Assembly: GCA_963768565.1 (NCBI GenBank)
Contig: CAVYIO010000019.1
Location: 85,479-149,478, forward strand
Reading direction: 5' to 3'
DNA length: 64,000 nucleotides
Origin: JABDKH01 sp963768565
GTDB taxonomy: Bacteria > Bacteroidota > Rhodothermia > Rhodothermales > JABDKH01
The number at the start of each line of letters is the position of its first letter. Position 1 is the first letter of the stretch. Position numbers and translations under genes: made by a program. The notes beneath the pieces are model-generated. The model was not told where the DNA came from. It worked only from the letters and a program-made list of their open reading frames with translations, and did no database searches. Below, one piece after another: positions 62,863 to 64,000 of the stretch.

Positions 62863-63878
62863 ATGCTCAACTACATCTGGGCCGGCCTGATCATCTTCAG
62901 CCTGGTATTCGCCCTGGTCCGTGACGTATCGGATATCCAGAAGGACACGTACCGCAACGGCGAGTCCCTCCCGGTCCACCTGGATTTTCCCGACGGCTAC
63001 GACACGGCCACCAGACGCCTCGAGACCACGGTTCGCATCGACCCTGCGTCATTCCGAAATCACTATGGGACTGATGCGACTCCCTCGGCATCGTATTCGG
63101 GCACGTTGATCCAGACTGCGGACGGTCGGCAACTGCGATTCGCCGCAGACGAAACGCTGCCCGAACCGCTCGCCACGATCCGCGAGGTCGCCGGTGGACG
63201 CGAGGGTGAACTGCTGGCTGTGTTCTCGTCTCTGACCCCGGAGGACTCTTCCGCCACGACCGCGACGGCCTCGATCGTCTTTCCGCCGATCCGATTCGTC
63301 AAGATGAATGCGATATCTCAGGCGGCGCTGGATTTTGCAGAGACAGCCGTTACGCTCGCCCTTGGACTCATCGGTGCGCTCGCGTTGTGGCTGGGCTTGC
63401 TGAGAATCGCAGAGAAGTCGGGTATCCTCTTTGCACTGGTTCGGTTTACCCAACCGGTGCTGCGAAAACTCTTCCCGGAGATCCCCGAGGGGCATCCGGC
63501 CATGGGAATGATCGCCCTCAATCTCACGGCCAATGTGCTGGGACTGGGAAACGCTGCAACGCCGCTGGGCCTGAAGGCGATGGAAGAATTACAGAAACTC
63601 AATCCAACGGACGGACACGGCCACGAACTCGATGGTCATGCTGCTCGCCATGAACACGGCGAGCGTCCAGTTGGTACCGCCGGTCTTGCTGGTTGCGGTG
63701 ATGGGTCTTCAGATCAACAAGATCATCTTCTCGATTGTGATCGTGACCTCGACTTTCACTCGTCATCGCCATCACAATGACGAAATTGTTCGGCCGCATG
63801 AAGACGTATCGGCAATCTGATCCCGGCGTCAAAGCATCTGACGACACGGCCGCCGCCCACACCGACGAGGCCAGCTGA
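62863..63878 (+). CDS. spmA: SpmA-like nucleoside-recognition membrane protein; two single-base gains
   Basis: About 337 residues after joining three frames. First helix IWAGLIIFSLVFALVRDVSD, then about 110 extra soluble residues absent from Bacillus SpmA, then a helix (ALGLIGALALWLGLLRIAEK) and the conserved core FPEIPEGHPAMGMIALNLTA, NVLGLGNAATPLGLKAMEEL. Extra bases at about 63614 and 63760 break the frame; joined, NPTD-TATNSMVMLLAMNTA continues to a TGA at 63876. The gene family is linked to spore maturation in Bacillus but is widespread in non-spore-formers, where it may act in transport. The next gene starts two bases later. Confidence 0.82.
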
Positions 63879-63880
63879 TC

Positions 63881-64000
63881 ATGGACATCGTTCGTACCGT
63901 TATCGACATCTTGTCCGTCTTCGTGCTGCCCGCGATGATCGTCGGGTTTCCGCTCTATGGACTCTACAAGCGCGTTCCGGTGTACGAGGAATTTGTCGAA
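63881..64000 (+). CDS. spmB: SpmB-like membrane protein (start only, cut by the window edge)
   Basis: The first 40 residues, beginning MDIVRTVIDILSVFVLPAMI with a membrane helix and then VGFPLYGLYKRVPVYEEFVE, match the N-terminus of SpmB, partner of SpmA. ATG 63881 is two bases after the spmA stop, so they are one operon. The rest is outside the window. Confidence 0.8.
   Translation, partial: MDIVRTVIDILSVFVLPAMIVGFPLYGLYKRVPVYEEFVE

Noticed and set aside
63607..63618. 4-base tandem duplication ACGG in spmA
   Set aside because: The same text is explained by one extra base in a G[G/A]C codon, which also fits the SpmA family sequence (NPTxDTATNSM), so a duplication is not needed.
1..64000. 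tRNA, rRNA, CRISPR, prophage or integrase genes
   Set aside because: Intergenic regions were read on both strands; none shows a cloverleaf, rRNA segments, regularly spaced repeats, or phage or integrase proteins.

Overview
The window looks like a chromosomal stretch of an uncultured, Gram-negative, aerobic or facultatively denitrifying bacterium of the Rhodothermota/Bacteroidota side of the tree (Rhodothermales-like). Reasons: moderately high GC, a PorV-type outer-membrane protein, TonB-type energy transducers, a CarboxypepD_reg-like exported protein, a GbsR-type regulator, an E1 alpha-beta fused oxo-acid dehydrogenase, split SecD and SecF, and a clade II (Sec-exported) nitrous oxide reductase cluster with an extra cytochrome c and an extra membrane protein. 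The placement is inferred from gene content only. No tRNA, rRNA, CRISPR array, prophage or insertion sequence was recognised. Genes are tightly packed, and several convergent pairs are separated by 1 to 13 bases.

Layout. 1-6.8 kb: coiled-coil protein, AcuI-type acrylyl-CoA reductase, TonB-like transducer, a lipoprotein, a Nudix hydrolase, then hppD-hmgA of tyrosine/homogentisate catabolism. 6.9-15.1 kb: two Rrf2-type Fe-S regulators sharing an upstream motif, then the nos operon (cytochrome c, nosZ, membrane protein, nosL, nosD, nosF, nosY) and a fasciclin lipoprotein; this region would reduce N2O to N2. 15.2-24.5 kb: msrB, an acyl-CoA synthetase, outer-membrane and exported proteins, and an operon GbsR regulator - YraN - FAD dehydrogenase - ThDP enzyme. 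24.7-33.6 kb: SAM hydroxide adenosyltransferase, a membrane-tethered sigma-like protein, a histidine kinase, purA, a STAS protein, secF, secD. 33.8-37.7 kb: ctaA, ctaB, rlmN and small proteins. 37.7-46.1 kb: MFS transporter, hybrid-sensor-like kinase, FmdB-like protein, tpiA, a thioredoxin-fold lipoprotein, gatB, bcp. 46.2-54.5 kb: branched-chain oxo-acid dehydrogenase E1 fusion and a polysaccharide/envelope set (sugar transferase, Wzi, TonB, GT2, PorV). 54.7-64 kb: RlmI, RsmB, CoA-disulfide-reductase-like enzyme, methylmalonyl-CoA epimerase fusion, uvrC, a GIY-YIG nuclease beside an inverted-repeat element, spmA and the start of spmB.

The most striking thing is not a new system but a signature in the sequence itself. 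Six genes are out of frame (nosZ 15 times, spmA twice, the MFS transporter twice, and the ThDP enzyme, RsmB and the CoA-disulfide-reductase-like enzyme once each), and all 22 events are gains of one base, never losses. Each can be read as two alternative bases of one codon written side by side. Collapsing them restores full-length proteins with all expected motifs. The genes are therefore probably intact, and the contig carries serialised strain polymorphism, concentrated in the middle of nosZ.

Biologically the most interesting leads are the twin Rrf2 regulators with a repeated AGA-N6-AGTCYGA motif, the accessory nos genes, a sigma-region-4-like domain anchored in the membrane, a methylmalonyl-CoA epimerase carrying an unrecognised C-terminal domain, the GbsR/FAD/ThDP operon, and the GIY-YIG nuclease next to a dispersed-repeat-like inverted repeat.
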